Source: Chimonanthus salicifolius (taxonomy: Eukaryota; Streptophyta; Magnoliopsida; Laurales; Calycanthaceae). From it: a stretch of DNA of 64,000 bases. The notes under the pieces are model-generated. The model ran no database searches and had not been told where the DNA came from. It was given only the letters and a program-made list of their open reading frames with translations. Position numbers and translations under genes: made by a program. This document shows, in pieces, positions 1 to 10,803 of the stretch. The stretch lies in contig CM023540.1 in NCBI GenBank assembly GCA_013350335.1, positions 48,405,222 to 48,469,221 of the forward strand. Reading direction: 5' to 3'. The stretch's first letter is position 1; every line of letters begins with the position of its first letter.

Positions 1-661
1 CCATGACTGACATTTTGCGTACCTGAAAAGAGTACATTGGTCTTTCATAGTTTATAGCCATTTCTATCAGTGTTTTCTTCATTTTGGGTGTTCGGCGTTG
101 TGGGTGTATGAGGTTGAGGGGCTCTTTATTTTATTTTTTAATTTTTTTTTTAGCGGTAACCAAGATATTTCATTAAAATAAAAGCGAACAGATAAAAAAG
201 AAGAAAGAGGTCTAACAGAGAACAAATACAAAAGAAAAAAGAGGTCTAACACGATTAGACCCAAACAAAAGGAGGAGGTGAAAAACAAGCAAGAAAAAAC
301 AGTGAAAACAATAAGTACAAAAACTAGAAATCCTCCAATCTCAAAGGAAGAAAATATCCAAGGTTTGTGACACCAAACTTGGCAAAAAAATCCGCCATGC
401 CATTCGTTGCTCTGCCGATCTGGATAAAGGATACATTCAGCCCCAAAGCCAACTCCCTAATCTCCATAAACCAAAGTGATTTGTTTCCAGGGCAAATGCC
501 TTTCACCCCTAGCCCAGTTGATAGCATTTGTCGAATCTCCCTCTATAATAAGTTTTCATTGCCCATACATTTTCCAAATATTCAGAGCTCTCCTAATGCT
601 ACGTATTTTCGGCTCATTGGAACCCTTGGTTCCCACCGACTCATTGAAGTCCAACATCTCT
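1..661 (-). mobile_element. LINE 3' end, first tandem copy (RNase H C-terminus and tail)
   Basis: On the minus strand, 324-527 encodes the end of a plant LINE RNase H domain, with the wording ATNGMADFFAKFG near its C-terminus. To its left lies a T-rich tract (about 125-151) that is the poly-A tail of a minus-strand LINE, preceded by AATGAAATATCTTGG, a typical LINE 3' end. The same 3' arrangement ends the plus-strand LINE at 12574. Only the last part of the element is present. The segment is repeated almost exactly from 662, with an offset of 661 bp. Confidence 0.7.
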
Positions 662-1318
662 CCATGACTGACATTTTGCGTGCCTGAAAAGAGTACATTG
701 GTCTTTCATAGTTTATAGCCATTTCTATCAGTGTTTTCTTCCTTTTGGGTGTTCGGCGTTGTGGGTGTATGAGGTTGAGGGACTCTTTATTTTATTTTTT
801 ATTTTATTTAACGGTAACCAAGATATTTCATTAAAATAAAAGAGAACAAATACAAAAGAAGAAAGAGGTCTAACAGAGAACAAATACAAAAGAAAAAAGA
901 GATCTAACAGGATTAGACCCAAACAAGAAAAGGTAAGCTGAAAAACAAGCAAGAAAAATAGTGAAAACTATAAGTACAAAAACAAGAAATCCTCCACTCT
1001 CAAAGGAGGAAAATATCCAAGGAAAGGTCTGTGACACCAAGCTTGGAAAAAAACCTGCCATGTCATTCGTTGCTCTGCTGATCTAGACAAAGGATACATT
1101 CATCCCCAAAGCTAATTCCCTAATCTCCTAAACCAAAGTGATCTATTTCCAGGGCAAATGCCTTTCACCCCTAGCCCAGTTGATAGAATTTGTCGAATCT
1201 CCCTCTATAATAAGTTTTCCTTGCCCATTCATTTTCCAAATATTCAGAGCTCTCCTAATGCTAAATATTTCCACCTCATTGGAATCCTTGGTTCCCACCG
1301 ACTCATTGAAAACAATGG
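1..1318. repeat. 661-bp tandem duplication of a LINE tail
   Basis: The block starting CCATGACTGACATTTTGCG at position 1 recurs at 662 and stays similar until about 1318 (ACTCATTGAA), where the copies part. The copies differ by scattered substitutions and small indels in the T-rich tract, so the duplication is not very recent. Confidence 0.8.
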
Positions 1319-1497
1319 ATGTAGTCCCCTCATGGTTTCAAAGCACCCCCCCCCCCCAACCAAAAAAAAAAAAAAAATCCCTACAGGCCCCAATTTCCCT
1401 CTTATCGCCCCATTAACATTGAATTTCATGGCACTCTGTTCTGGAGGTGTCCAGTGGTCTATGGGGTTTGTTTTCCTCCTATACCCATTCATACATC
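662..1497 (-). pseudogene. LINE 3' end, second copy with RNase H domain
   Basis: This second copy runs from a poly-T tract (about 785-810) through the RNase H domain. The domain start, at about 1430-1470 on the minus strand, reads WTPPEQSAMKFNVNGA. The first catalytic aspartate of RNase H (normally FNVDGA) is Asn here. A C-run followed by an A-run at about 1345-1376 interrupts the frame. The domain is dead: several frames are needed to read through it. The preceding zinc-binding domain lies to the right, consistent with minus-strand order. Confidence 0.7.
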
Positions 1498-2290
1498 CCT
1501 CCCAAGATTATAAAAGATCCACGAGTTTAAGACCACTATACTCCGTGCTTTAAAGAAGCCACAAACACAGTCTCCATTTTGTTGTTTGGAAAAGTTCATT
1601 CATGTCTGTTGGTTTTCTTTAAATTCTGGAGTTCCTTTCTTTCAAAATGGACCAAAGGATGACTGTTGGTACAGTATTCCAAGCTAATTTGAAGTTGGAG
1701 TTAACCTTGAGTTAGTCCATGATTCCAAAGACCCGACACATGTTCTGTGTGACGCCCAGGGCACATTTAAAAGGTTAGCAAAATAATTCCGAAGGCATCG
1801 AGCCAACCAGCAGCCTATAAAAGGTGATCTATATCTTCCTCCTATGTCTCACATATTGGGCATTTAACATCCTCCTCCAGGTTAATGAGACCTCTCCTTT
1901 TGAGTTCCATTCTAGTTAAAACCCTCCCTTTAGTACACACCAAACAAAGATTTGGACCCTAGGGGGGGCAGTTCCTTTCCAGGCCAAATTGGTTGTGGGT
2001 TCATCAATGGGCTGGAGAAGTTCATCTTCCTTCATAGGTGAGATGGGAAACTCCCTCAACTGACCTAAGAGGTCGTCACTGCTATCTTCTTCAAAGGACC
2101 GCAACTCCCTCCTGAAATCCCAATCCCAGGAAACTTGGTTGGCCGCAATTTTATAACAATCCAGTACAAGCACATTTCTATTCCTTGAAATTCTGTAGAG
2201 TCTTGGGAAAACTCCTTTAATGGCCTCTCTCTTAATCAAATATCTTTCCAGAACAAAGTTTTATCCCCTTTTCCAACCAAATGTCTAGTA
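1498..2290 (-). pseudogene. LINE ORF2 C-terminal fragment (zinc-binding domain), copy 1
   Basis: The minus strand encodes the linker and the zf-RVT (reverse-transcriptase zinc-binding) region of a plant LINE. WKGTAPPRVQIFVWCVLKG is readable at about 1920-1985, and upstream of it PRLYRISRNRNVLVLDCY is typical of the pre-zinc linker. The Cys-rich part to the left (about 1500-1915) is broken by stops. It aligns by eye with 2328-2790, so two divergent copies of this domain lie in tandem. Confidence 0.7.
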
Positions 2291-2965
2291 TTGCCGTTAA
2301 AAAGATTTACATTCATCCCAAGAAAATATGAGGTCCGTAAGTCTAAGGCCACTAAACTCTATACTAAAAAGTAGCCACATAGAAAGTCTCCATTTTGCTA
2401 ATTGGAAAAGTTCATTCATGTCTATTGATTTTCCTTCAAAGACTTTGGAACTCCTTTCTTTCCAAATGGTCCATAGGATGACTACTGGGATAGTATTCCA
2501 TGCAAGTTTCAATCTTGGAGTAAGCCATGAGATAAACCATGATTCCAAAGACCCAACACAGGCTCTATCAAACACCCAGGGTACCTTACAAAGACTTGCA
2601 AAATAAGTCCAAAGGTTTCGAGCAAGAGGGCAACCCATAAAAAGGTGATCAACATCTTCCTCCTCTGTCTCACATATTGGGCAAATGGGATCCTCCTCTT
2701 GGTAGAACAAGCCTCTCTTTTTTAGTTCCGTTCTAGTTAAAACTCTTCCTTTAAGAACACACCAAACAAAGATTTGGACCCTAGGGGGGGCAGTGTCTTT
2801 CCAAGCTGAAGTGGTTTTGGGTGCCTCATTAGACTGTTGTTTTAAGACCAGTTCAACCAATGCTTTGACCGAGAAGTTGCTCGAAGAATCCCCAAGTCCA
2901 TACAAGTTCATCTTCCTCCAATGGTGAAATGGGGAATTGCCCAAAGACTCGTTCGCCCTTGTATC
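2291..2965 (-). pseudogene. LINE ORF2 C-terminal fragment (zinc-binding domain), copy 2
   Basis: A better preserved zf-RVT domain on the minus strand. From right to left it reads SSNFSVKALVELVL, WKDTAPPRVQIFVW, then CPICETEEEDVDHLFMGC, which supplies the CxxC and His/Cys zinc ligands. In plant LINEs this domain sits between the reverse transcriptase and RNase H. Here it joins at about 2965 to a reverse-transcriptase segment in the opposite orientation. The missing stretch is the end of the reverse transcriptase and the thumb. Confidence 0.75.
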
Positions 2966-3249
2966 ATTCTTCTTTCTTTCATTGTTATTGCTTACATGAT
3001 TAGTTTTTATCTCCCTTACCTCATGTTGGTCTGCATTTGCCAAGTCTTTTTCCGAAGGAACACCTTAGTCAATCCGCTCCTTTTGCTAGCCTCGATTCAG
3101 CTTCACTGGGCGAGAGAAGGGATGGTCGGTCCGTTCATGGACGGAATCCAATTTAGAAAGGTCAATGAGGGGAAGGCAAAGTGGTTACAAAGGGAATTTA
3201 CGGAGCAAGAAATCACAGCAGCCCTACATGGTATTGAGGGTCCTAACGG

Positions 3250-5134
3250 CAGGGCCGTCTTAACAAGTTGGGGCCTAAGACAAAAATTTAATTGGGGCCT
3301 TCCTGATATTTAACATATTATTATAAATAATATTTAATTAAAATTTTAATTATATATAATAACGCCCTATCCCACGACGAATCAATGACACGACACATCA
3401 CAATTTGCCACGTGACGAAAGCGTGGGATTCTCCTTTAAAATTCAAATCTTATAACCACACACACCAGGGGAGAACTAGATTTCTAAGTACTACTATTAT
3501 TTGAGATTTCTGCCGAAATTTTTAAAGAGTCTCCCATAAAATTTAGACATTTGGAAAATTTAATTCCCTACATTTCTCTTCATAATCACCTGTTAAGTCA
3601 TAGCAAGAATATTTTCTCAAAAATGACATCAAAATATTATGTACTCCACTTAAGCCAATAAAGTAAAAATGGAAAAGTAACCTCTAATTGAAGAAGATGC
3701 AAATCTAATGATTGTCAACCTAAAAAAAAATTGCATACAACTCTAGTACAAAGACAGAGTGTCAGCAATTAGGGGTTGGCTAAAAGAGGGAAAAGTTGAG
3801 ACATAATTGAACATGAAGATTAGGGCAGACATATGATCAAATCAAAAGGAAGGAAAGAAATGAATTAAGAAATGAAACCATTGGAACTTTGCTTTTGAGA
3901 AGCTAAAAGGCTCCTATTCCAACTGATCTAACATTGATAATAATAATCAAGATCTTAGGATTAAATGCCTAAATCTATATAGGTGGTGATTAGTCGAAAG
4001 CAAACAAAATGGAGAAATACCTTGGAAAGGGTCAGCTGTACATGGACATGTCGAAATTCAAGAGAAAGGAAAGTATAGAGAAGAACTTAAAATTTCAAAG
4101 TAAATCCGTAGAGTTAGGAATCAATCGTCTAAGGGAGGAGATGAAATCATACACCCAAGAAAAGGCATTTCACAATTGATTAACAATAATTAAATTAAAG
4201 ATGGGTCGGTGCTTACCGTTGGACTAAAGATCAAGTGCCAAGGAGAAGAAAAATTTCTCCAATCGCTGCAATAAATTCGCACCTGAGCAATTGAGACAGA
4301 GGTCAGATCTAGTTCCAAAACAGATCTAACCTCTGTCTCGAGCACCGCCGGTCTTCCTCAAATCATGCGCACAAACGGCCCCTCTGCTGTTTACGTTTCC
4401 TCTCAGGATCAGGAGTGGATGCCGAGGCAGGGAGGCGTCCCGGTGGCGAATGCGCAGCAGGCAAATATGGATGAAGCTTGCCCGGCGATCGCAAGCGTCA
4501 GAACAGGTGTCTGGAAGTTTGTCCAGGCGGGGAATGAGGAACGAAGACGGTAGGTGTTGTATGGCAAGCAAGAAGAGGATAGGTGTTGTATGGCAAGCAG
4601 GAAGAGGGAAAAATTTCATCAGATCAAGACAATGCCGGTGCAGAGTCGAGATTTGGAACAGGGGTGCACGAAATGAAGATTTTGTAGCAGGGACGGTTGC
4701 GAAAACGCAGATCTGGTTGAGGGACGGATGCCCAAATCAAACGAACAAGACCAACCAGGAAGGAGAATTGCTGAATGAGAAGCTGGTTTCCGTCCATCAC
4801 AGGTTGCAGAAATAGAGAAAACAAATAGGAGAAAGAAAGTAGAAAGGAGAAGGAAAGGGTTCCTCCCTCTGCCGGTGGAGAGAGGAGATGATCTTCTATT
4901 CCAAAAAACAATGATTGTGGAGAGAAAGATGAAGATACAACTTGCATCAAGTTGATATGCAAGGGCTTTTATTTGTTAGGGTTTTGTGGAAGGGGCAGCG
5001 GCAACTTAAAAAGGGGCCTTTTTTTCTTATGCGGCAACTTACAAAAGGGGGCTTCATTTTCCTTAGGGTTTTGCGGCAAATAAAACGAGGCCTAAGGCAA
5101 CCGCCTAACTGGCCGTACGGTTAAGACGGCCCTG
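3250..5134. mobile_element. Non-autonomous hAT DNA transposon inserted in a LINE reverse transcriptase
   Basis: The element starts CAGGGCCGTCTTAA (3250-3263) and ends TTAAGACGGCCCTG (5121-5134), a perfect 14-bp terminal inverted repeat of hAT type (CAGGG...CCCTG). It is flanked by 8-bp target duplications: CCTAACGG (3242-3249) and CCTGACGG (5135-5142). Removing the element and one duplication restores the LINE reading Gly-Pro-Asp-Gly-Phe-Asn, so the right copy keeps the original base and the left copy mutated. The 1885-bp interior has no hAT transposase or zinc-finger domain I can recognise. It contains short frames of unknown origin around 4326-4962 and a hairpin at 4293-4339. Confidence 0.9.
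4293..4339. repeat. Inverted repeat (hairpin) inside the hAT element
   Basis: GAGACAGAGGTCAGATCT (4293-4310) and AGATCTAACCTCTGTCTC (4322-4339) can pair over 18 positions with one mismatch around an 11-base loop. It marks the change from an AT-rich left half to a GC-richer right half of the hAT element. Confidence 0.8.
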
Positions 5135-5560
5135 CCTGACGGTTTTAACTTCAAATTTATCAAAGCATGTCGGAAGGTGGTGGGGCCAGATTTTATCAAG
5201 GTCTTTAAAGAATTATATGATAATGGTGTTTTAAATAAAGGCCTTAAGAATTCCTTCGTCACCCTCATACCGAAAAAGGACAATCTGTCCGAACTAACCC
5301 ACTTTAGACTAATCAGCCTAATTGGATGCACCTATAAAATTGATGCAAAGGTTTCGACAGAAAGATTGAAAGAATCTTGTGTAAAGGACACCACTTACTC
5401 CATCCTGGTTAATGGTTCACCAAAACCACACCCATAGCAGCCTATAGGGGCCTCAAGCAGGGGGGCCCATTGTCCCCCTTCATTTTCACCTTGGTAGGCA
5501 AAGGTTTGAACAGATTGATTGAAAAGGCTAGAGACCTAGGCATTGTAAGAGGGTTTCAGG

Positions 5561-8500
5561 CTCTCCATTTTATCAACAATCCTATCCCAACATCCTTTTC
5601 GTGGCTTACCCTTGCAGAGTGGAATCCCAAGATACCTTGACGGAAAATAAGTGACCTTACACCCCATTACTGTTGCCAATTCCACACGCTGCCTATGCTC
5701 CACATTCACCCCCATTAGTTCACTTTTTTCAAAATTTATTTTCAGACCTAAACAAATCTCGAACCATTTGAGAACAAACCTCACCGTTTTCAACACCACC
5801 TCATCAGCCTTGAGAAAAAGAAGTGTCCTCCGCATATTGCAAATGTGAAATCACAATATTTGACTGCCAGATCCAGAAACCATGTATCCCGCCCTGAGAT
5901 GAAACAACCTGGAACATTAGGTGAAGAACCTCTGCCACGATGACGTAAGGATAAGGGGATAAAGGATACCCCTGTCTGACGCCTTTCCCCATTTTGAAAA
6001 AACCTTTGGGGCTGTCATAAACCAACACTGACATATGAGCAGAAGACAAACATGAATGCATCCAACTCCTCCAACGAACACTAAAACCCGTCCTCTCCAA
6101 TACGTAGTCCAGAAAAGACCAATTCACATTATAATAAGCCTTTTGGAAATCCAGCTTACACAGCACACCCCACTTCCCCAAAAAGAAATTTAGAATCGAC
6201 ACATTCATGGGTTACTACAACAGAATCTACTATCTGGCTACCTTCCAGAAATGCACTTTGCACAGTAGAGATAAGATGCGGAAGTACCACTTTTAGCCGG
6301 TTAGCCAAAATTTTGTACAGAGCACCAAGCAGGGAAATAGGTCGAAAGTCATTCAAAGTGAATGCTCCCGACTTTTTCGGAACCAAAGTGATAAAGCCAA
6401 CCCCTAGATCCTTAAAGAGAATACCTCTTTCAAAAAACTCCCAAACAAAATCCAAAATGTCCGATTTCACCAACTCCCAAAACGATTTGAAAATTTTAAT
6501 GGAGAAACCATCCGGTCTCGGAGCCTTGTCCTCTACTAATTGCCATAATGCAGCTTTCACCTTGACTCTTCAAAAGGATATTCCAATAAGAGATTGTGTT
6601 CCTCACTCAATTCCTCAAAAGGAAGCAAAGAGGGAATTGGAAATTCCCTTTCTTGAGCATTGTAAAGTCGTTGAAAGTAATGTACTATTTCATCACAGAT
6701 TTCTTCCCTTCCTTCAATACGTTCCCCCTACTCTTGCAAGGAGTGAATAAAATTCTTTCTTCTCCTTGCACTTGACATTTGATGAAAAAACTTGGTATTC
6801 CGATCCCCCCCTCTTTCAACCACGATAAACTGCTTCCACTTAATTTCCTCGAGTAATGCTTTCTTTTTAAGATCTCCTTTTATCTCCTTCCTTCACAATG
6901 ACTGCTCCTGTGAAAGCTGACCCACCTCCTCCATTTGATTCAAACACTACAATCCATCCCACCATTCATGTTCTTCTAATTTGTCAACAAACAATAACCC
7001 TTCCAACCTGTAGGGGTAGTGATGTAGCAGAACCAGAGAAGGAATTAAGGTAACTAGTCAGTCTCGACGAATATCGGTCACACAACTTAAGTTTGGGTCA
7101 CACGTGTGGGAGTGATAAGCTGAAGCTTTAAGCACGTGGGACAGGAGAGTTTTAAAAGAAAAGGGGCGAAATTAGGGTAAAGGCACGGACACGGGTAAGG
7201 GACAAAGGAATAGAAAAGAAAAGGGAAAAAAGAGAACGGAAGAGGGGTATAACGGCGGAAGCAGAGAAGGTGGAAAGAACAAGGAATCGTGGAGAAGAAG
7301 TCGAGATGGGTGTTGTGGATACCTGGGATCTGGCAAGGGAAACTTCTAGCAGTGGCGGAAACTGGTATTAGGGAAGGGGCGAATCTGTTTGCAGCGAAAC
7401 AGAGAGAATCCAAGCAGCACTGGCGGAAGGGAGAAGGAGTGTAGGTGGAAGCAACAACAAGCTTGGGATAAAGCTCAAGCTTTAATAACGATGGCTGAAC
7501 AGTTCTAGGATAATGCCCAGATCTAGCGATAGAGACGATGACTAGATCTTAGCCAGTGATGGGTGTATTGTCTACAACAATGGCAGCAATAGAAGATAAA
7601 AGAGAAGGATAAATCAACTTCGATTAATATTTCATTATTTATGAAGAGGTATGTCCCTCTGATTACAACCGTGCATATTTATAAGAAAATCTAACAAATC
7701 AAAATTAGAAGGGGACTCTAACTTTGGAAGGTCAAAAATTTGGAAGGCCACATTAGTGGATTCCAACTTGCCTACAACTTCCAAACTTATCTACGACTCT
7801 TAAACCACTAGGAAAGCCACCGACCTGGCTATCTTACTAAAACAATGACTCTGGATCCTAGATAGGATCAAACAAAATAAAAAATAATTACTAAAATACA
7901 AAAATACTAAAAATGGGGTTATGCTCTGCGTGTCCTACATCAGGTAGTCTCCCTCCACCAATTTTCTACTAACTGTTAAAAACCTTCCATCTTCAAACAT
8001 GCCAACTCGAATCGAAAAGGAATAGGACCCCAAGAGTCCAAACATTTGTCCAAAAAAATAGGCAGATGATCAGAAAGAGGGTTGACGGCAGCGCTGCGAT
8101 GTGTGATGGAAACAATCTATCCACTGTGAATCAATCAGAAATTTGTCCAGACAAGCAAGGCTCAGGTTGTCTCGTGTATTTGACCATGTATAGGAGGCCT
8201 CCCAACGGTAGATCCAATAATTTCATATCATCAATCCAATTACTAAAACTTTGCATAGAAGCGGATATTCTGCTACATTCTTTCCTCTCGGACATTCTAT
8301 GCACTACATTAAAATCCCCACCTACACACCAGGGGAGATTGAAAATCCCTCGCCCTGATGTAGTCTCCTCCAAAAACATACCTCTACTGGCATCATTACG
8401 TGGCCCATAAACATTTGTAAAAAAAGAAAGACCTACCGAAGGAGATTTCTTCCCACAACGTCATTATAGAATATTGTTTAATGTCCCTCTCTATTAAGCG

Positions 8501-8756
8501 CAACTTAGAAGCATTCCAAACGGTCCACAGCCCACCAGATGCCCCTTCTGAAGCCTTTCCAACCCACCCCATACACCCAGATCCCCAAACAGATTTTACT
8601 AATCCCTCCACAGGCTTTACACACTTTGTTTCCTGTAAAAAATAGTACATGTGGCCTCTGAGATAGCACCATTCTCTTCACCATAATTTTCTTCACCATT
8701 GCCCCCAACCCCCTCACATTCCAAGATATGACCTTCATTACACACCTCCCTTTCAC
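5561..8756 (-). pseudogene. LINE ORF2 remnant: endonuclease and reverse transcriptase (inverted segment)
   Basis: The ORF2 start on the minus strand reads MKVISWNVRGLGAMVKK (about 8690-8738), the first motif of the AP-type endonuclease. It continues to WCVGGDFNVVHRMSERKECS (about 8320), another endonuclease motif. Reverse-transcriptase blocks follow: DKAPRPDGFSIKIFKSFW and GFITLVPKKSG (6400-6530), KLDFQKAYYNVNW (about 6130), GVRQGYPLSPY (about 5965) and QYAEDTSF (about 5830). The catalytic YADD box is changed to YAED, so the enzyme would be inactive. A frameshift follows that box. A solo LTR (7020-7942) splits the linker between endonuclease and reverse transcriptase. Confidence 0.8.
7020..7942 (-). 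mobile_element. Solo LTR inserted in the LINE
   Basis: The 923-bp block starts TGATGTAG (7020-7027) and ends CTACATCA (7935-7942). GGTAG flanks it on both sides (7015-7019 and 7943-7947), a 5-bp target duplication. TG...CA ends and the lack of an internal coding region identify a solo LTR, left by recombination between two LTRs. On the minus strand a TATA-like motif (TTCTTATAAATATG) and a downstream AATAA-type signal suggest that orientation. Deleting the block plus one GGTAG rejoins the LINE frame. Confidence 0.85.
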
Positions 8757-8757
8757 C

Positions 8758-10803
8758 CTAAATCCCTGCCAGTACTATGGATCGATCATAATTAACTAAA
8801 AATTGAAGATTTTTGAGCTCTCTCTCCCGTTTTTTGTTGCGTCGCGATTGTTGATCCTCCTCCTTTTCACGCCGCTCCACCTCACAGAATTCTGTCAATA
8901 TTTCCTTCAGTTGAGTCGACCGTCTTGCAGAATTGATCCCAAGGATAGACCCTATTAAAAGCATCTTCTCCTCATCAAGAAACTCCTCCCTCACTGCCAG
9001 AACGAGAGTTTCCTCAACTTCAACCAGTTGTAGCCCAACTAATAAGCACGTCACCCCTTCCCAGCGTTTCCTTCGAAAGCAAAATAGCGGATTTACAACT
9101 ACTGTCACCATTGACCTGACTATTCCACTCGGATAACTCCTCCAATCGAGGACCATCCCTCTCCTCACCATGTATTCCTTTCCTGCAAACATTAACATGT
9201 TCACCAGAAGTCGAATCTTGCCCTCCATCGTGAGAAGAGCTTTCGAGTGCCTCTCATGGACGCCAAAGGCCTAGAGGACTTCCCTTGAAAAAGACTTTCT
9301 GAGCGTCCCTTTTCGTATGAGACAACTGGGCTGATTTGAGGGCCACAACAATTCGGAGCCAAGGTAGGTCCAAATGCTATCGTCGACCCATACAAATCAG
9401 AAGGTTTAGTTTTGGCCCAAATAGAAGACCAAACTTTAGTATCCGAGTGGGCCTTACCCGGGTCTAATGAGACTTCCTTGAAAGACATAATGTGTCGGTC
9501 AAAATGCCCTAACATGCCAAATCTCCCCTTTTCGTTCTTCTAGTAGCGGAGATAATCCAGCCATAAGAGTCTCATCCGCTTCTTCTGGAGAGTTTCTTGC
9601 TGAGATTAGAGGAAGAAGCGTCTTTAACTGCCAACGGGAAACTTCTCACCTTCTCCGATTCCGTCAGCCTTTCCGGCCTCTTGGAAGCCTCAAACTGCTT
9701 GAGAAGATCCGACGCTTTTTGCTGGGTAAGTGTTGAAGACGCCTGTTGCAAACCCTAAACCATCGCTAACAAAGGACCGGCAGAATGCGATTCTCCGACC
9801 AACTGAACCGCCAACTTCATGACCACCGAAGTGTTGCACTCCCCCTCCGGATTACCCTTATCCACCAAACCCTCCATAGCCATCACTGACCATGGTTCCA
9901 CGACCGTCCACAGATCAAATCTTACATCACCCACATCCAGCCATAGTTTCTTTGGAATTATCGAAGCGATAGGCCTCACAATCTTCACCCTGACAAAATC
10001 GATGATCTCCATAGTCAAACATCAAACATCCACCTCCTCCATGACCCCGAAAAACCCCAAAGCTTCTACAAGATCTCCTTCCGCCACCCATGCAGCGGAA
10101 TACCATATATTCGAACCCACCAACACTCCAGGACCCAACACCTCTGTCCATTTGTATATCTTTTTCAGTGGGTTTTCGTCAAAGAAAGAACCCTCCTGGT
10201 TGAGTTGAAGATGATCTTCCTCTGATGCAAGCACAACCCAAAAAAAAAAAAATTGGAGACAACTTGCACCAACACCGTTTGATCGCAGCCCAAAAACTCA
10301 AGTTACCAATTCTTGATTGCAGACGTTGAAGAATCTGATCGACGAGCCACTCCAATCCAGGTACTTTCCAACAACTCTTTATTATTAGCGATGAATACCT
10401 TGTTGACCTTTAGCAGACCTCGATCTGGATGGCACACCATCTGAGGACTAAGTTCTGGTCGATGACTCTAAACACGAACAAGCCTCTGTGCAACTACCCT
10501 ATTAACCGATTCCTTTTTTTCCTGGTTCATTGTCACCGCGCCAACGATTCTCTGGTCCATAATGAGCCTTATTCACAAGCAGTTTGTGGCCAAAATACAT
10601 CTTTCCATTGAACATTGAGATTGCTTTCTCCATTTCTCTCTCTGTTTTGAAACGAACGAACGCGAAGTTTCTACATTTCCCTGTCCAACGATTAAAAGGG
10701 ACATAAGTATCAAAAACAACTCCAGCCGCACCGAAAACTCTTACCATATCACCAGCACCCCATGCCGAAATGTTTCCTACAGACACCGAGAAACTCTCTC
10801 TCC
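8758..10803 (-). pseudogene. LINE ORF1 remnant with an RRM domain (inverted segment)
   Basis: At 10502-10803 the minus strand encodes an RNA-recognition motif: SVGNISAWGAGDMVRVFG, then GKCRNFAFVRFKTEREMEKA (RNP1-like), then GHKLLVNKA. Further on, 10022-10234 reads KIYKWTEVLGPGVLVGSNIW, and the C-terminal end at 8758-8930 is rich in Arg and Glu, finishing LKNLQFLVNYDRSIVLAGI. RRM-type ORF1 proteins bind LINE RNA in one clade of plant L1 elements. Stops and frameshifts occur between these blocks. The 5' end is cut inside the first RRM strand. Confidence 0.7.

Larger units (their letters stand above)
2966..5560 (+). pseudogene. LINE ORF2 N-terminal reverse-transcriptase segment, inverted, split by a hAT element
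   Basis: On the plus strand about 3085-3249 reads WAREGMVGPFMDGIQFRKVN and then FTEQEITAALHGIEGPNG, the linker before a plant LINE reverse transcriptase. The frame resumes after the hAT insertion at about 5140 with GFNFKFIKACRKVVGPDF and FVTLIPKKDN, both reverse-transcriptase fingers motifs. It goes on to KGLKQGGPLSPFIFTL and GIVRGFQ at about 5550, just before where the YADD active site would lie. The segment ends where the next LINE begins. Its orientation is opposite to the LINE tails at 1-2965, which fits a 5' inversion, although the missing middle is large. Confidence 0.75.

Noticed and set aside
4326..4962. Open frames in both strands inside the hAT element, considered as a captured gene.
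   Set aside because: No recognisable domain, no splice pattern, and only GC-rich composition supports them.
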